Source: Nocardioides sp. BGMRC 2183 (lineage in GTDB: Bacteria > Actinomycetota > Actinomycetes > Propionibacteriales > Nocardioidaceae). Taken from it: DNA of 64,000 bases. A model generated the notes under the pieces. It made no database searches. It was given only the letters and a program-made list of their open reading frames with translations, and was not told where the DNA came from. Each line of letters begins with the position of its first letter. Position 1 is the first letter of the stretch. The stretch covers positions 62,001-126,000 of the forward strand of contig VSSA01000010.1 of NCBI GenBank assembly GCA_008123405.1, given 5' to 3'. Of this stretch, positions 19,414-27,074 are shown in pieces. The translations under genes were made by a program, and so were the position numbers.

Positions 19414-20766
19414 TCAGGCCCCCAGCATCATCTGGCCACAGACCCGGACCACGTTGCCGTTGACCGCCGACGAGGCGGGGTTGGCGTACCAGGCGATCGT
19501 CTCGGCCACGTCGACCGGCAGGCCGCCCTGAGCCATCGCGTTCAGCCGCTGGCCGACCTCGCGGGTGGCGAACGGCACGGCGGCGGTCATCTGGGTGATG
19601 ATGAAGCCGGGTGCGACCGCGTTGATGGTGATGCCGTCCTTCAGCTCGTCGGCGAAGGAGTCGACCAGGCCGATCACACCGGCTTTGGAGGCGGCGTAGT
19701 TGGTCTGACCGACGTTGCCGGCGATGCCGGCGATGGAGGCCACGCCCACGATCGAACCGCCCTTGTTGACCACGCCCGCGTCCAGCAGTTCGCGGGTGAT
19801 CAGCTCAGGTGCGGTGAGGTTGACCGCGAGCACCGAGGTCCAACGGTCGCCCTTGTCGCCGGGCGCCATGTTGGCCAGCTTGCGGTCTCGCGTGATGCCG
19901 GCGTTGTGGACGACCACGTCGACGCCCCCGTGCTGGGTCTTCAGGTGGTGCGCGATCCGCTGCGGGGCATCCTTGCTGGTGATGTCCAGCGCGATCCAGT
20001 CGCCGTCTAGTTCGTTCATCAGGCCCTGCAGCTCATTCGCCGCCTGCGGTACGTCGACCCCGACGACCGTTGCGCCGTCGCGGTGCAGGACCCGGGCGAT
20101 CGCCTCGCCGATGCCACGGCTGGCGCCGGTGACCAGCGCGATCTTGCCTGCCAGCGGCTTCGTCCAGTCCTCGACGGTGGTGGTGGTTGCCTTCCCGTGC
20201 GCACCGATCCGCACCACCTGGCCGGAGACGTAGGCGGACTTGGGGGATAGGAGGAACGCCAGGGTGCTGGTCACGGCCGCCTCCTGGCCGTCGGCGACGT
20301 AGACGAGCTGCACGGTGCCGCCGCGGCCGATCTCCTTGCCCAGGCTGCGGGTGAAGCCCTCCAGAGCACGCTGCGCGACGCGCTCTCCGCCCTTGGTCTG
20401 CTCAGGCGGGGTGCCCAGCACGACCACGCGTGCGCACGGCGCCAGGCTGCGGAGCACTGGGGTGAAGAAGTCGCGGAGTGCGACGAGTTGGGTGGAGTCG
20501 GTGATCCCGGAGGCGTCGAAGACGATCCCCTTGAGGGGCTTGGTGTCGCCGGCGGAGACGTCGGTGGTCGACGGTGCGCCGATGAGGTCGAGCAGGCCGG
20601 GCAGCGACTCGGCCAGTCGTCCGGTGCCACCGACCAGGACGGTGCCCTGCACGAGCGGGTCGCCCTCGGAGTAGCGCTCGAGCGCGGTCGGGTTGGGGAG
20701 CCCGAGGTTCTTGACGAGGATCTTGCCGATCGGAGAGCTGGCGAAGCCCTGGTACTTGTCGCTCAT
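19414..20766 (-). CDS. fabG4: 3-oxoacyl-(ACP/CoA) reductase, FabG4-like two-domain SDR
   Basis: A 450-residue high-molecular-weight FabG. Residues 1 to about 200 form a flavodoxin-like N-terminal domain that lacks an intact Rossmann motif. From about 207 comes a classical SDR domain with TGASRGIG, NNAG-equivalent HNAGITRDRKLANM, and the catalytic YAASK. Such enzymes reduce 3-oxoacyl-CoA, preferring NADH, and differ from FAS-II FabG1. The start MSDKYQGFASSPIGKILVKN is typical for FabG4. It is the first gene of an operon with the MaoC hydratase and is divergent from the thiolase gene. The shared 161-nt promoter region holds a candidate TetR site. Confidence 0.93.
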   Translation of the reverse strand: MSDKYQGFASSPIGKILVKNLGLPNPTALERYSEGDPLVQGTVLVGGTGRLAESLPGLLDLIGAPSTTDVSAGDTKPLKGIVFDASGITDSTQLVALRDFFTPVLRSLAPCARVVVLGTPPEQTKGGERVAQRALEGFTRSLGKEIGRGGTVQLVYVADGQEAAVTSTLAFLLSPKSAYVSGQVVRIGAHGKATTTTVEDWTKPLAGKIALVTGASRGIGEAIARVLHRDGATVVGVDVPQAANELQGLMNELDGDWIALDITSKDAPQRIAHHLKTQHGGVDVVVHNAGITRDRKLANMAPGDKGDRWTSVLAVNLTAPELITRELLDAGVVNKGGSIVGVASIAGIAGNVGQTNYAASKAGVIGLVDSFADELKDGITINAVAPGFIITQMTAAVPFATREVGQRLNAMAQGGLPVDVAETIAWYANPASSAVNGNVVRVCGQMMLGA

Positions 20767-20839
20767 GGTGCGTGTTACGCCTTTCGCTGGGCGAGCAGGA
20801 GTGCTGGAGGGTGGCGCGGACGGGCGCCGCTGGCTTCCA

Positions 20840-20869
20840 TGTAACTAGATGTGTAACTCTGAGTCCACA
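20840..20869. promoter_or_regulatory. Candidate TetR operator in the fabG4-fadA2 divergent promoter
   Basis: Two direct copies of TGTAACT (20840-20846 and 20852-20858) are followed by CTGAGT. The second copy reads AACTCTGAGT, identical to the core of the perfect palindrome upstream of the tetR gene (23199-23215). The other half-site is degenerate. Confidence 0.45.
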
Positions 20870-20927
20870 TTTGGTGATCTGCTCGCGACGCTTTCCGATC
20901 GACGAGCTGGACCTGAGGATAGGAAAC

Positions 20928-22208
20928 ATGGCCAACACCGTTCGTCGCGCCGCTGTCATCGGCGGCAACCGGATCCCCTTCGCGCGCTCCAACGGCGCCT
21001 ATGCCACTGCCTCCAACCAGGAGATGCTGACCGCCGCGCTCGACGGCCTGATCGCCCGCTTCGGGCTGGAGGGTGAACGCGTCGGCGAGGTCGCCGGCGG
21101 TGCCGTGCTCAAGCACAGCCGGGACTTCAACCTGGTGCGTGAGTCGGTCCTCGACACCCGGCTCGCGCCGGAGACCGCTGCGGTCGATCTGCAGCAGGCC
21201 TGCGGCACCGGCTTGCAGGCGATCAACTACATCGCCAACAAGATCAAGCTCGGTCAGCTCGAGTCGGGCATCGGGGGCGGCGTGGACACCACCTCCGACG
21301 CGCCGATCGCGATCGGCGAGCGGCTCCGCAAGAAGCTGCTTCAGCTCAACAGCGCTCGCAGCAACAAGGACCGGCTCGCCATCGTCGCCTCGCTCCGGCC
21401 CGGCGACGTCGGGCTGGCCATCCCCTCCAACGGCGAGCCGCGCACCAAGCTCTCGATGGGCGAGCACCAGGCGCTCACGGCCCTGGAATGGCAGATCGCT
21501 CGCGAGGCGCAGGACGAGCTCGCGGTGACCTCCCACCACAACCTTGCCGCTTCCTACGACGAGGGCTGGCAGGACGACCTGGTCACCGCGTTCCGTGGGC
21601 TGGAGCGCGACAACAACCTGCGGGCCGACTCCTCGCTGGAGAAGCTCGCCCGGCTCAAGCCGGTCTTCGGCAAGGGGGAGGCAGCCACCATGACCGCAGC
21701 CAACTCCACCCCGCTGACCGACGGTGCCTCCGCCGTGCTGCTCGCCTCGGAGGAGTGGGCTGCCGCACACGGCCTCGAGCCGCTGGCCTTCTTCGTGGAT
21801 TCCGAGGTCGCCGCCGTGGACTTCGTCAACGGCGCCGAGGGCCTCCTGATGGCGCCCGCCTACGCCGTCCCGCGGATGCTCGAGCGCAATGGGCTCACCC
21901 TCGCCGACTTCGACTTCTACGAGATCCACGAGGCGTTCGCCTCCCAGGTGCTCTCCACGCTCGCAGCGTGGGAGAGCCCTGTCTTCTGCAAGGAGCGGCT
22001 CGGCCTCGATGCACCCCTGGGATCGATCGACCGCGACAAGCTCAACGTGAAGGGCTCCTCCCTGGCCGCCGGCCACCCGTTCGCCGCGACCGGCGGCAGG
22101 ATCGTGGCCAACGCCGCCAAGCTGCTCCAGGCCAACGGTGGCGGGCGCGCGCTCATCTCGGTCTGCGCGGCTGGCGGCCAGGGCGTCGTCGCCATCCTGG
22201 AGGCCTGA
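20928..22208 (+). CDS. fadA2: Acetyl-CoA acetyltransferase (thiolase), FadA2-like
   Basis: A 426-residue thiolase. The nucleophilic Cys is residue 92 in DLQQACGTGLQ. The C-terminal active-site motifs GHPFAATGGR (His) and CAAGGQG (Cys) are present, and NEAF appears as HEAF. It cleaves 3-oxoacyl-CoA or condenses acetyl-CoA units. The frame is open to 20772, but the ATG at 20928 gives the expected MANTVRRAAVIGGNRIPF start and has both GAGGAT and AGGA upstream. It is divergent from the fabG4-hydratase operon, matching the mycobacterial order. It converges with the TetR gene, and a double-hairpin element lies downstream. Confidence 0.93.
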   Translation: MANTVRRAAVIGGNRIPFARSNGAYATASNQEMLTAALDGLIARFGLEGERVGEVAGGAVLKHSRDFNLVRESVLDTRLAPETAAVDLQQACGTGLQAINYIANKIKLGQLESGIGGGVDTTSDAPIAIGERLRKKLLQLNSARSNKDRLAIVASLRPGDVGLAIPSNGEPRTKLSMGEHQALTALEWQIAREAQDELAVTSHHNLAASYDEGWQDDLVTAFRGLERDNNLRADSSLEKLARLKPVFGKGEAATMTAANSTPLTDGASAVLLASEEWAAAHGLEPLAFFVDSEVAAVDFVNGAEGLLMAPAYAVPRMLERNGLTLADFDFYEIHEAFASQVLSTLAAWESPVFCKERLGLDAPLGSIDRDKLNVKGSSLAAGHPFAATGGRIVANAAKLLQANGGGRALISVCAAGGQGVVAILEA

Positions 22209-22228
22209 GGCCGGCGGGGGCTGTCGGT

Positions 22229-22291
22229 TTCCCCGGTTCACCGGGGATCCCGTCACTTCCACACCGTTGCAACGGCTGAGAAGTGACGGGA
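22229..22291 (+). repeat. Double-hairpin repeat, copy 2 (fadA2/tetR intergenic)
   Basis: TCCCCGGT/ACCGGGGA forms the first hairpin (22230-22247). Directly after it TCCCGTCACTT (22248-22258), a 22-nt loop and AAGTGACGGGA (22281-22291) form the second. The loop contains the palindrome CCGTTGCAACGG (22264-22275). Arm length (11) and loop length (22) equal those of copy 1, although the second-stem sequence differs. Confidence 0.78.
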
Positions 22292-22422
22292 ACGACCTGG
22301 CCGTGGTGCGGACGGGGCTGGTGTGACTCTCCTCGTACGCCGAAGTGTGCGGCCAGCAGGTCATGGCGGCCGGCGTCGGCGGTCACCGACCCGGTTGGCT
22401 CACCCCCGATGCGGCGAACAGT

Positions 22423-22463
22423 GACGGGCCCAAGAGAACAACTCGACGGGCCCAAGAGAACAA
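22423..22463 (+). repeat. 22-nt tandem direct repeat, two copies
   Basis: GACGGGCCCAAGAGAACAA occurs at 22423-22441 and again at 22445-22463, a 22-nt period, immediately after the stop codon side of the tetR gene. No coding or known regulatory role is evident. Confidence 0.6.
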
Positions 22464-22464
22464 G

Positions 22465-23178
22465 TCAACGAGCGTCAGGAGTGGGGGTCGGTCGGGGACT
22501 GACCAGCGCGAGCGCCGAGCTGACCAGGTAGCGACGTACCTGCTCGTGGGAGACCTGGCCGACGGCGGGGATGCCTGGCGCGGCCTCGCTGACCAGGATG
22601 CCGAGGCGGGCGAGCTGCAGGGCTCCGAGGCCGCTGGAGTAGAGCATGTTGGCGAGCAGGTCGGGGTCGTCTGGGATGCGGAAGTCGCCGGACTCCTTGC
22701 CGGCGGCGAGGGCGTCGGCGAGGATCCCCAGGCAAGCCGTGATCCCGCGGCCCAGCCGGAACAGCGCGCTCTCGGAGAGCTCGTCGAGCAGTTCCGAACC
22801 GGGTCGGTTCATCAGCGCCTGGGCGGAATCGACGAACGCCGGGTGGGCGACGCCGTAGTCGACGAACGCGCCGACGATCGCGGTGAGCTGGGCGGGCGGC
22901 CCTTCGGCGGACCCCGCTGAGGCGCTCATCGCCGCGGCAAGCTCGTCGAGGTAGCCGACCAGCGTCAGCGCGATGATCTCCTCCTTGCCGGTGAAGTGCC
23001 GATAGACGATCGCCCGGTTGATCCCGACTGCCGTGGCGATCTCCTCGATCTGCACCGAGCGGACCCCCTTGGCGTCGAAGATCTCGCGGGTGGCGGCGAT
23101 GATCTGCGCCTCACGGGCCTTGCGGCGCACGGCTGCTGCCCTGCGGCGGCCGTCGCTGGCGGGAGCGGGGGTCACCAT
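22465..23178 (-). CDS. TetR/AcrR transcriptional regulator of the fatty-acyl module
   Basis: A 237-residue TetR regulator. The helix-turn-helix lies at about residues 38-62 (VQIEEIATAVGINRAIVYRHF), and the C-terminal ligand domain is all-helical. The frame is open 85 codons upstream, but the ATG at 23178 gives the normal N-terminal arm. A perfect palindrome 21-37 nt upstream of this start indicates autoregulation. A related sequence sits between fabG4 and fadA2, so it probably controls those genes in response to an acyl-CoA. That target link is inference. It converges with fadA2. No ribosome-binding site is visible before the start. Confidence 0.85.
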   Translation of the reverse strand: MVTPAPASDGRRRAAAVRRKAREAQIIAATREIFDAKGVRSVQIEEIATAVGINRAIVYRHFTGKEEIIALTLVGYLDELAAAMSASAGSAEGPPAQLTAIVGAFVDYGVAHPAFVDSAQALMNRPGSELLDELSESALFRLGRGITACLGILADALAAGKESGDFRIPDDPDLLANMLYSSGLGALQLARLGILVSEAAPGIPAVGQVSHEQVRRYLVSSALALVSPRPTPTPDAR

Positions 23179-23198
23179 GGGAGGCAGTGTACGACTCG

Positions 23199-23215
23199 TG
23201 CAACTCTGAGTTGCA
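23199..23215. promoter_or_regulatory. Perfect 7+3+7 palindrome, probable operator of the adjacent TetR regulator
   Basis: TGCAACT-CTG-AGTTGCA is a perfect inverted repeat between the tetR gene (minus strand) and the VOC gene (plus strand). Position, size and symmetry fit a TetR dimer site. Confidence 0.7.
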
Positions 23216-23297
23216 GGTGTGCCGTTGTGTCGATGGCGCCGGCTCGTGTGCTCGCAGGACCTGGTGCGCCCCTGCACCGGGATGCGATCGTGGCGGG

Positions 23298-23630
23298 ATG
23301 TTGCGTCTCGGACCGGTGGTGCTGCGGGTCTCCGACGTCGACCGCGCGGGTGAGTTCTGGTCCCGGGCGCTCGGGTATGCGCGCCAGCCGCACAACCCTG
23401 CGTTCCTCGTCCCAGACGACGGCCGGGGTGCACGTCTGCACCTCGATCAGGACGATCGCGCCCACCTGGACCTCTGGGTCGACAGCGAAGCCGAACAGCG
23501 CGCCGAAGTGGATCGCCTGCTGGTGCTCGGCGCGCAACGAGTGGAGTGGGACTACCCAGTGGACGCCGACTTCGTGGTGCTGGCCGACCCGGCGGGCACC
23601 CTCTTCTGCATCGTCGACACGTCAGCCTGA
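23298..23630 (+). CDS. VOC superfamily (glyoxalase-like) protein
   Basis: A 110-residue single-module vicinal oxygen chelate protein. It begins MLRLGPVVLRVSDVDRAGEFW, the typical first beta-alpha unit, and ends with FVVLADPAGTLFCIVDTSA, the usual last strand. Metal-ligand positions such as the His in RAHLDLWVDSE are partly present. Members include glyoxalases, dioxygenases and resistance proteins, so no reaction can be assigned. The frame extends 37 codons farther upstream through the TetR operator region, so the ATG at 23298 is preferred. It is divergent from tetR and could share its control. Confidence 0.8.
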   Translation: MLRLGPVVLRVSDVDRAGEFWSRALGYARQPHNPAFLVPDDGRGARLHLDQDDRAHLDLWVDSEAEQRAEVDRLLVLGAQRVEWDYPVDADFVVLADPAGTLFCIVDTSA

Positions 23631-23683
23631 CGACGGCCTACGCGGGCGTTTGGCGGGTGGACGGGCCGGCGCGCGGCTGGGGC

Positions 23684-25186
23684 TCACAGGTAGGCCTGCA
23701 CGGTCTGGAGGGTGTCGGCTTCGGCGGCTGACTTGTCGTGGCGGTAGCGGACGACACGCGCGAACCTCAGCGCGACCCCGCCCTCGTAGCGACTGGAGCG
23801 CTGCACCCCGTCGAAGGCGATCTCGACCACCTGCTCGGGACGCACCGTGACGACCCAGCCGTCATCGGCGGTCTCCAGCTCTCGGAAGCGTTCGGTCTGC
23901 CAGGTCAGCATCGCGTCGGTCATCCCCTTGAAGGTCTTGCCGAGCATCACGAAGCCGTCCCCGTCCCGGGCGCCGAGGTGGAGGTTGGAGAGCCACCCGC
24001 GGCGCCGTCCGGACCCACGCTCGACGGCCAGCACCACGAGGTCGAGCGTGTGCACCGGTTTCACCTTGATCCAGGCTGCGCCGCGCCGGCCGGCGGCATA
24101 CGGAGCGTCCGGGTCCTTGAGCACCACGCCCTCGTGTCCGGCGGCCAGCGCCGCGTCCGCGAAGTCCGCAGCCTCCGTCAGATCGACGCCCTGCCAGCGC
24201 GGTACCAGCAGCTGTTCAGGCACCACCTCGGCGAGCTGGCGCCAGCGCTCCCGGGCCGGAAGGTCGAGGAGGTCGTGACCGTCACGGTGCAGCAGGTCGA
24301 AGAAGTACGGCGCCACCCGGACGCCCTCGTCGGCCCGGTGCTGTGCGGTGCGTGCCGCCGTCTCTTGGAACGGCTTGGGGCGACGGTCGGCGTCGAGCAG
24401 CAGCGCCTCACCGTCGAGCACGACCCGTTCGACCGGTAGAGCACGGACGGCGGCGACCACCTCGGGCAGCCGATCGGTGATGTCATCGAGGCTGCGGGTG
24501 GCGATGGTGACCTCGTCGTCGCGCCGGTGGACCTGGATCCGGATGCCGTCGAGCTTGGTGTCGACGGCGACCGTCGGGCGGTCCAGCTTGGCCCATGCGG
24601 CCGGGAGATCGGCGGCGGACGAGGCGAGCATCGGGAGGATCGGCCGGCCCACCTCGAGGCCGATCGTGTCCAGTGCGTCGACGAACGCCGCGCCGACGAC
24701 CGCTGGCACGCCGCCGGCGAGCATCGCGGCCCGGCGCACCGCGGCGAGCGGACGGCCGCTGGCGGCGGCGAGCGCCTCGGCGAGCACTGCGTCGGAGGCA
24801 CCCTGTCGGACCTCGCCCAGGACGACGGCACGCAGCCAGGTCTGCTCGGTCGCGGTGGCGGCGCCGAAGAGGGTGGTGGCCGCCGCCGAGCGGGCCGCCG
24901 CGGAGCCGGTGCCGCTCAGCTGCGCCATCGCCTCGAATGCCGCGTCGACGTCGGCGACGGTGAGCGAGGCGGCGCTGTCCGGTTCTGGCTCGGGCAGGTC
25001 GCGCAGGCTCCGCCATCCGAGTCCGGTACGACGCTGCGGCAGCCGACCGGCCAGGTAGAACGCGACCAGCCTCCGCTCCTCGGTGTCGGCACGCGCCAGC
25101 GCCTGGGCCACCAGTGCGGTCTTCTCCCGCCGCGAACCGGTGGCGGCCACGGCCGCGGAGGTGGTGACCAGCGACGTCAGCAGCAT
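23684..25186 (-). CDS. ligB: ATP-dependent DNA ligase (LigB type)
   Basis: A 500-residue ATP-dependent DNA ligase. The nucleotidyltransferase motif I KLDGIR has the adenylated Lys at residue 211. Motif III/IIIa (VLDGEALLLD), motif IV (EGVVLKDP) and motif V (AWIKVKP) are present, as is an N-terminal all-helical DNA-binding domain. The C-terminal OB fold ends the protein. Architecture and length match mycobacterial LigB, which is non-essential beside the NAD-dependent LigA. It lies 22 nt downstream of a TetR gene on the same strand and probably shares its transcript. The AlkA-like glycosylase nearby suggests a small repair neighbourhood. Confidence 0.93.
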   Translation of the reverse strand: MLLTSLVTTSAAVAATGSRREKTALVAQALARADTEERRLVAFYLAGRLPQRRTGLGWRSLRDLPEPEPDSAASLTVADVDAAFEAMAQLSGTGSAAARSAAATTLFGAATATEQTWLRAVVLGEVRQGASDAVLAEALAAASGRPLAAVRRAAMLAGGVPAVVGAAFVDALDTIGLEVGRPILPMLASSAADLPAAWAKLDRPTVAVDTKLDGIRIQVHRRDDEVTIATRSLDDITDRLPEVVAAVRALPVERVVLDGEALLLDADRRPKPFQETAARTAQHRADEGVRVAPYFFDLLHRDGHDLLDLPARERWRQLAEVVPEQLLVPRWQGVDLTEAADFADAALAAGHEGVVLKDPDAPYAAGRRGAAWIKVKPVHTLDLVVLAVERGSGRRRGWLSNLHLGARDGDGFVMLGKTFKGMTDAMLTWQTERFRELETADDGWVVTVRPEQVVEIAFDGVQRSSRYEGGVALRFARVVRYRHDKSAAEADTLQTVQAYL

Positions 25187-25208
25187 CCCGGCTCCCGCGG
25201 TGCCCGGT

Positions 25209-25817
25209 TCAGCGAGCGGTGGCCTCGAGGACGGTGGCCGTCACCGCTCCGCGGATCACCAGCTCGAACACCTCGTTGAGGTCGACCGCTTCGTTGACCC
25301 CGCTGAGGTCGCCGAAGTAGCCGGCCACCTCGAGTGAGACGAAGCCGTGCAACGAGGCGAAGATGGCGATCGCGGTCGGGATCAGCCGCTCCTCGGGCAG
25401 CCCGGCGGAGCGGACCATGACCGCGAGTGCCTCGATCGCGTCGAGGGCGGCGGTGTAGAACGCGTCGCGGTCCAACGGCGGGCGGGTGAGCGCGGCGTAC
25501 CGCTGCGGGTGCTGCTGGGCGAAGATCCGCAGCTGGTGGCTCAATGCGCGCAGGCCGTCCGCGCCGGCGTGGCCCATCGCGGCGGTACGGACGTGCTCAC
25601 CGAGCATCTTCATCGCGCGCACCTGGACCAACGAGCGCAGTTCCTCCAGGCTCGCGACGTGGTTGTAGAGCGATGAGACGCGGGCGTCGAGCTCGGCAGC
25701 AAGGGACGTCATCGTCAACGCGTCGTAGCCGTCGCGGTCGATGAGGGTCTCGGCCGCGACGAGCACGACCTCCTGGTCCAAGCGTCCGCGACGTGGGCGC
25801 GCGCTGTCGATGGTCAC
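25209..25817 (-). CDS. TetR/AcrR family regulator (WHG-type C-terminal domain)
   Basis: A 202-residue TetR regulator. The N-terminal helix-turn-helix includes LTMTSLAAELDARVSSLYNHV, and the C-terminal domain includes FVSLEVAGYF, as in the TetR_C_33/WHG group. It is the first gene of a probable two-gene operon with ligB and is divergent from the AlkA-like glycosylase gene. Target genes and ligand are unknown; the neighbours are the simplest candidates. I found no clear palindrome in the 124-nt divergent region. Confidence 0.85.
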   Translation of the reverse strand: MTIDSARPRRGRLDQEVVLVAAETLIDRDGYDALTMTSLAAELDARVSSLYNHVASLEELRSLVQVRAMKMLGEHVRTAAMGHAGADGLRALSHQLRIFAQQHPQRYAALTRPPLDRDAFYTAALDAIEALAVMVRSAGLPEERLIPTAIAIFASLHGFVSLEVAGYFGDLSGVNEAVDLNEVFELVIRGAVTATVLEATAR

Positions 25818-25929
25818 GGGTTCTCCTGGAGCGAAGGCATTTCGTCAGTTCGCGATACATCCTAGTGGCGTGGGGCGGGTGCCCCGCGTATCCGGGCGTG
25901 GGCGGCACGTCGCCATTCGCGCGACCTCC

Positions 25930-25935
25930 TAAGGT
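25930..25935 (+). promoter_or_regulatory. Probable -10 element for the glycosylase gene, leaderless arrangement
   Basis: TAAGGT ends 6 nt before the ATG at 25942, with no ribosome-binding site between. Confidence 0.45.
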
Positions 25936-25941
25936 GCGGGC

Positions 25942-26877
25942 ATGAGCGCTCCTCGCAGGCGTCACTGGCGCCCCGGACGCCCAGTGCCGGTGCGTCGGAT
26001 CGTGGGGCAGCAGCGGCGCGGCGGCGGTGACCCGACCCAGCGGGTGGTCGGTGAGTCGATCTGGCGCGGTGTCCGGACGCCGGAGGGGCCGGCGTCGCTC
26101 GCACTGCTCCCCGAACCCGACGGCGTGCAGGCGCATGCCTGGGGCAACGGTGCCGACTGGGCGTTGGAGCAGTTGCCGGAGCTGCTCGGCGACGCCGACG
26201 ACTGGACCGGCTTCGAGCCGCGCCACCCGATCCTGGTCGAGGCGCGCCGTCGCCACCCCGACCTGCGGCTGGGGCGCAGTGGCCTGGTCTTCGAGGCGCT
26301 GATGCCCTCGATCATCGAGCAGAAGGTGACCGGTCAGGAGGCGTTCGCCGGTTATGCCGCACTCGTCCGCAGGTACGGCGAGCCGGCACCCGGTCCCGGC
26401 GCGGACCGAGGGTTGTGGGTCGCGCCGTCACCGGCCACGGTCGCCGCTGTACCGTCCTGGGTCTGGCTCGAGCTGCACATCGACCCGGCACGTTCGGCGG
26501 CACTTGTCAGGGCAGCCGCACGGGGCGACGCGTGGCAGCGGTTCGCCGACCGACCGCCCGGTGAGCTGGACCGAGCGCTGCGCAGCATCCGTGGGATCGG
26601 GGTGTGGACCAGCGCGGAGGTGCGCGCTCGGGCACTCGGTGATCCGGACGCGGTCTCGTTCGGCGACTACCACGTGGCGCGCGAGGTGGGCTGGGCGTTG
26701 GCCGGCGAGGAGTTCGACGACCGCCGGATGGCCGAGTTCCTCGAACCGTGGCGCCCGCACCGGGGCCGGGTGCCGTTCCTGGTCGGTGTCGCCGGTCCCC
26801 GACGCCCCCGACGTGGCCCGCGGATGGCTCCCCGGGCGCACCTGCCCGGGCGACCTGGGGGACGCCCGGGCAGGTAG
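25942..26877 (+). CDS. DNA-3-methyladenine glycosylase 2 / AlkA-like HhH-GPD protein
   Basis: A 311-residue HhH-GPD glycosylase that removes alkylated bases in base excision repair. The helix-hairpin-helix reads LRSIRGIGVWTSAEVRA, followed by the catalytic Asp in DAVSFGDYHVA at the standard spacing. An N-terminal domain of about 120 residues precedes the helical core (MPSIIEQKVTGQEA). The last ~35 residues are Arg/Pro/Gly-rich, as in other actinobacterial members. It is divergent from the tetR-ligB pair and has a leaderless-type promoter. It is followed by the leader of mce operon 1. Confidence 0.88.
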   Translation: MSAPRRRHWRPGRPVPVRRIVGQQRRGGGDPTQRVVGESIWRGVRTPEGPASLALLPEPDGVQAHAWGNGADWALEQLPELLGDADDWTGFEPRHPILVEARRRHPDLRLGRSGLVFEALMPSIIEQKVTGQEAFAGYAALVRRYGEPAPGPGADRGLWVAPSPATVAAVPSWVWLELHIDPARSAALVRAAARGDAWQRFADRPPGELDRALRSIRGIGVWTSAEVRARALGDPDAVSFGDYHVAREVGWALAGEEFDDRRMAEFLEPWRPHRGRVPFLVGVAGPRRPRRGPRMAPRAHLPGRPGGRPGR

Positions 26878-26936
26878 CGCCTGCTGCGCGACGACGCCAC
26901 CTACCCGGGCGGCCCCGTAACCCCGGGACGTGATAT

Positions 26937-26957
26937 CTGTTACAGCCTGAAACAGGC
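26937..26957. promoter_or_regulatory. Overlapping short inverted repeats upstream of mce operon 1
   Basis: CTGT-T-ACAG (26937-26945) overlaps GCCTG-AAA-CAGGC (26945-26957). The position, about 50 nt before the leader ORF, suits an operator or promoter element, but no known motif is matched. No KstR-type box is present here. Confidence 0.3.
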
Positions 26958-27005
26958 ATTCGTCTCGGGAGGGCGACTGCCCGTCCTTGCAACGAGGGAG
27001 GGTGC

Positions 27006-27074
27006 ATGCGTCGGAAGGTTGGTGGCGCTCAGTGGTTCCCTAAGCCGCCTGGGGAACCACGGTGCGAGCGATGA
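27006..27074 (+). CDS. 22-codon upstream ORF translationally coupled to mce operon 1
   Basis: The ATG at 27006 follows a strong GAGGGAGGG ribosome-binding site. The frame encodes 22 residues, MRRKVGGAQWFPKPPGEPRC then ER, and its TGA overlaps the ATG at 27071 of the first permease gene (ATGA). The ORF runs through a perfect hairpin at 27032-27060. Translation of the leader would open that hairpin and hand ribosomes to the permease start. No homology is recognised; the peptide is Arg/Pro-rich. It could be a cis-acting leader rather than a functional peptide. Confidence 0.5.
   Translation: MRRKVGGAQWFPKPPGEPRCER
27032..27060 (+). promoter_or_regulatory. Hairpin in the leader of mce operon 1
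   Basis: GTGGTTCCC (27032-27040) pairs perfectly with GGGAACCAC (27052-27060) across an 11-nt loop. It ends 10 nt before the permease ATG at 27071 and covers the only purine-rich stretch near that start. Confidence 0.6.
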
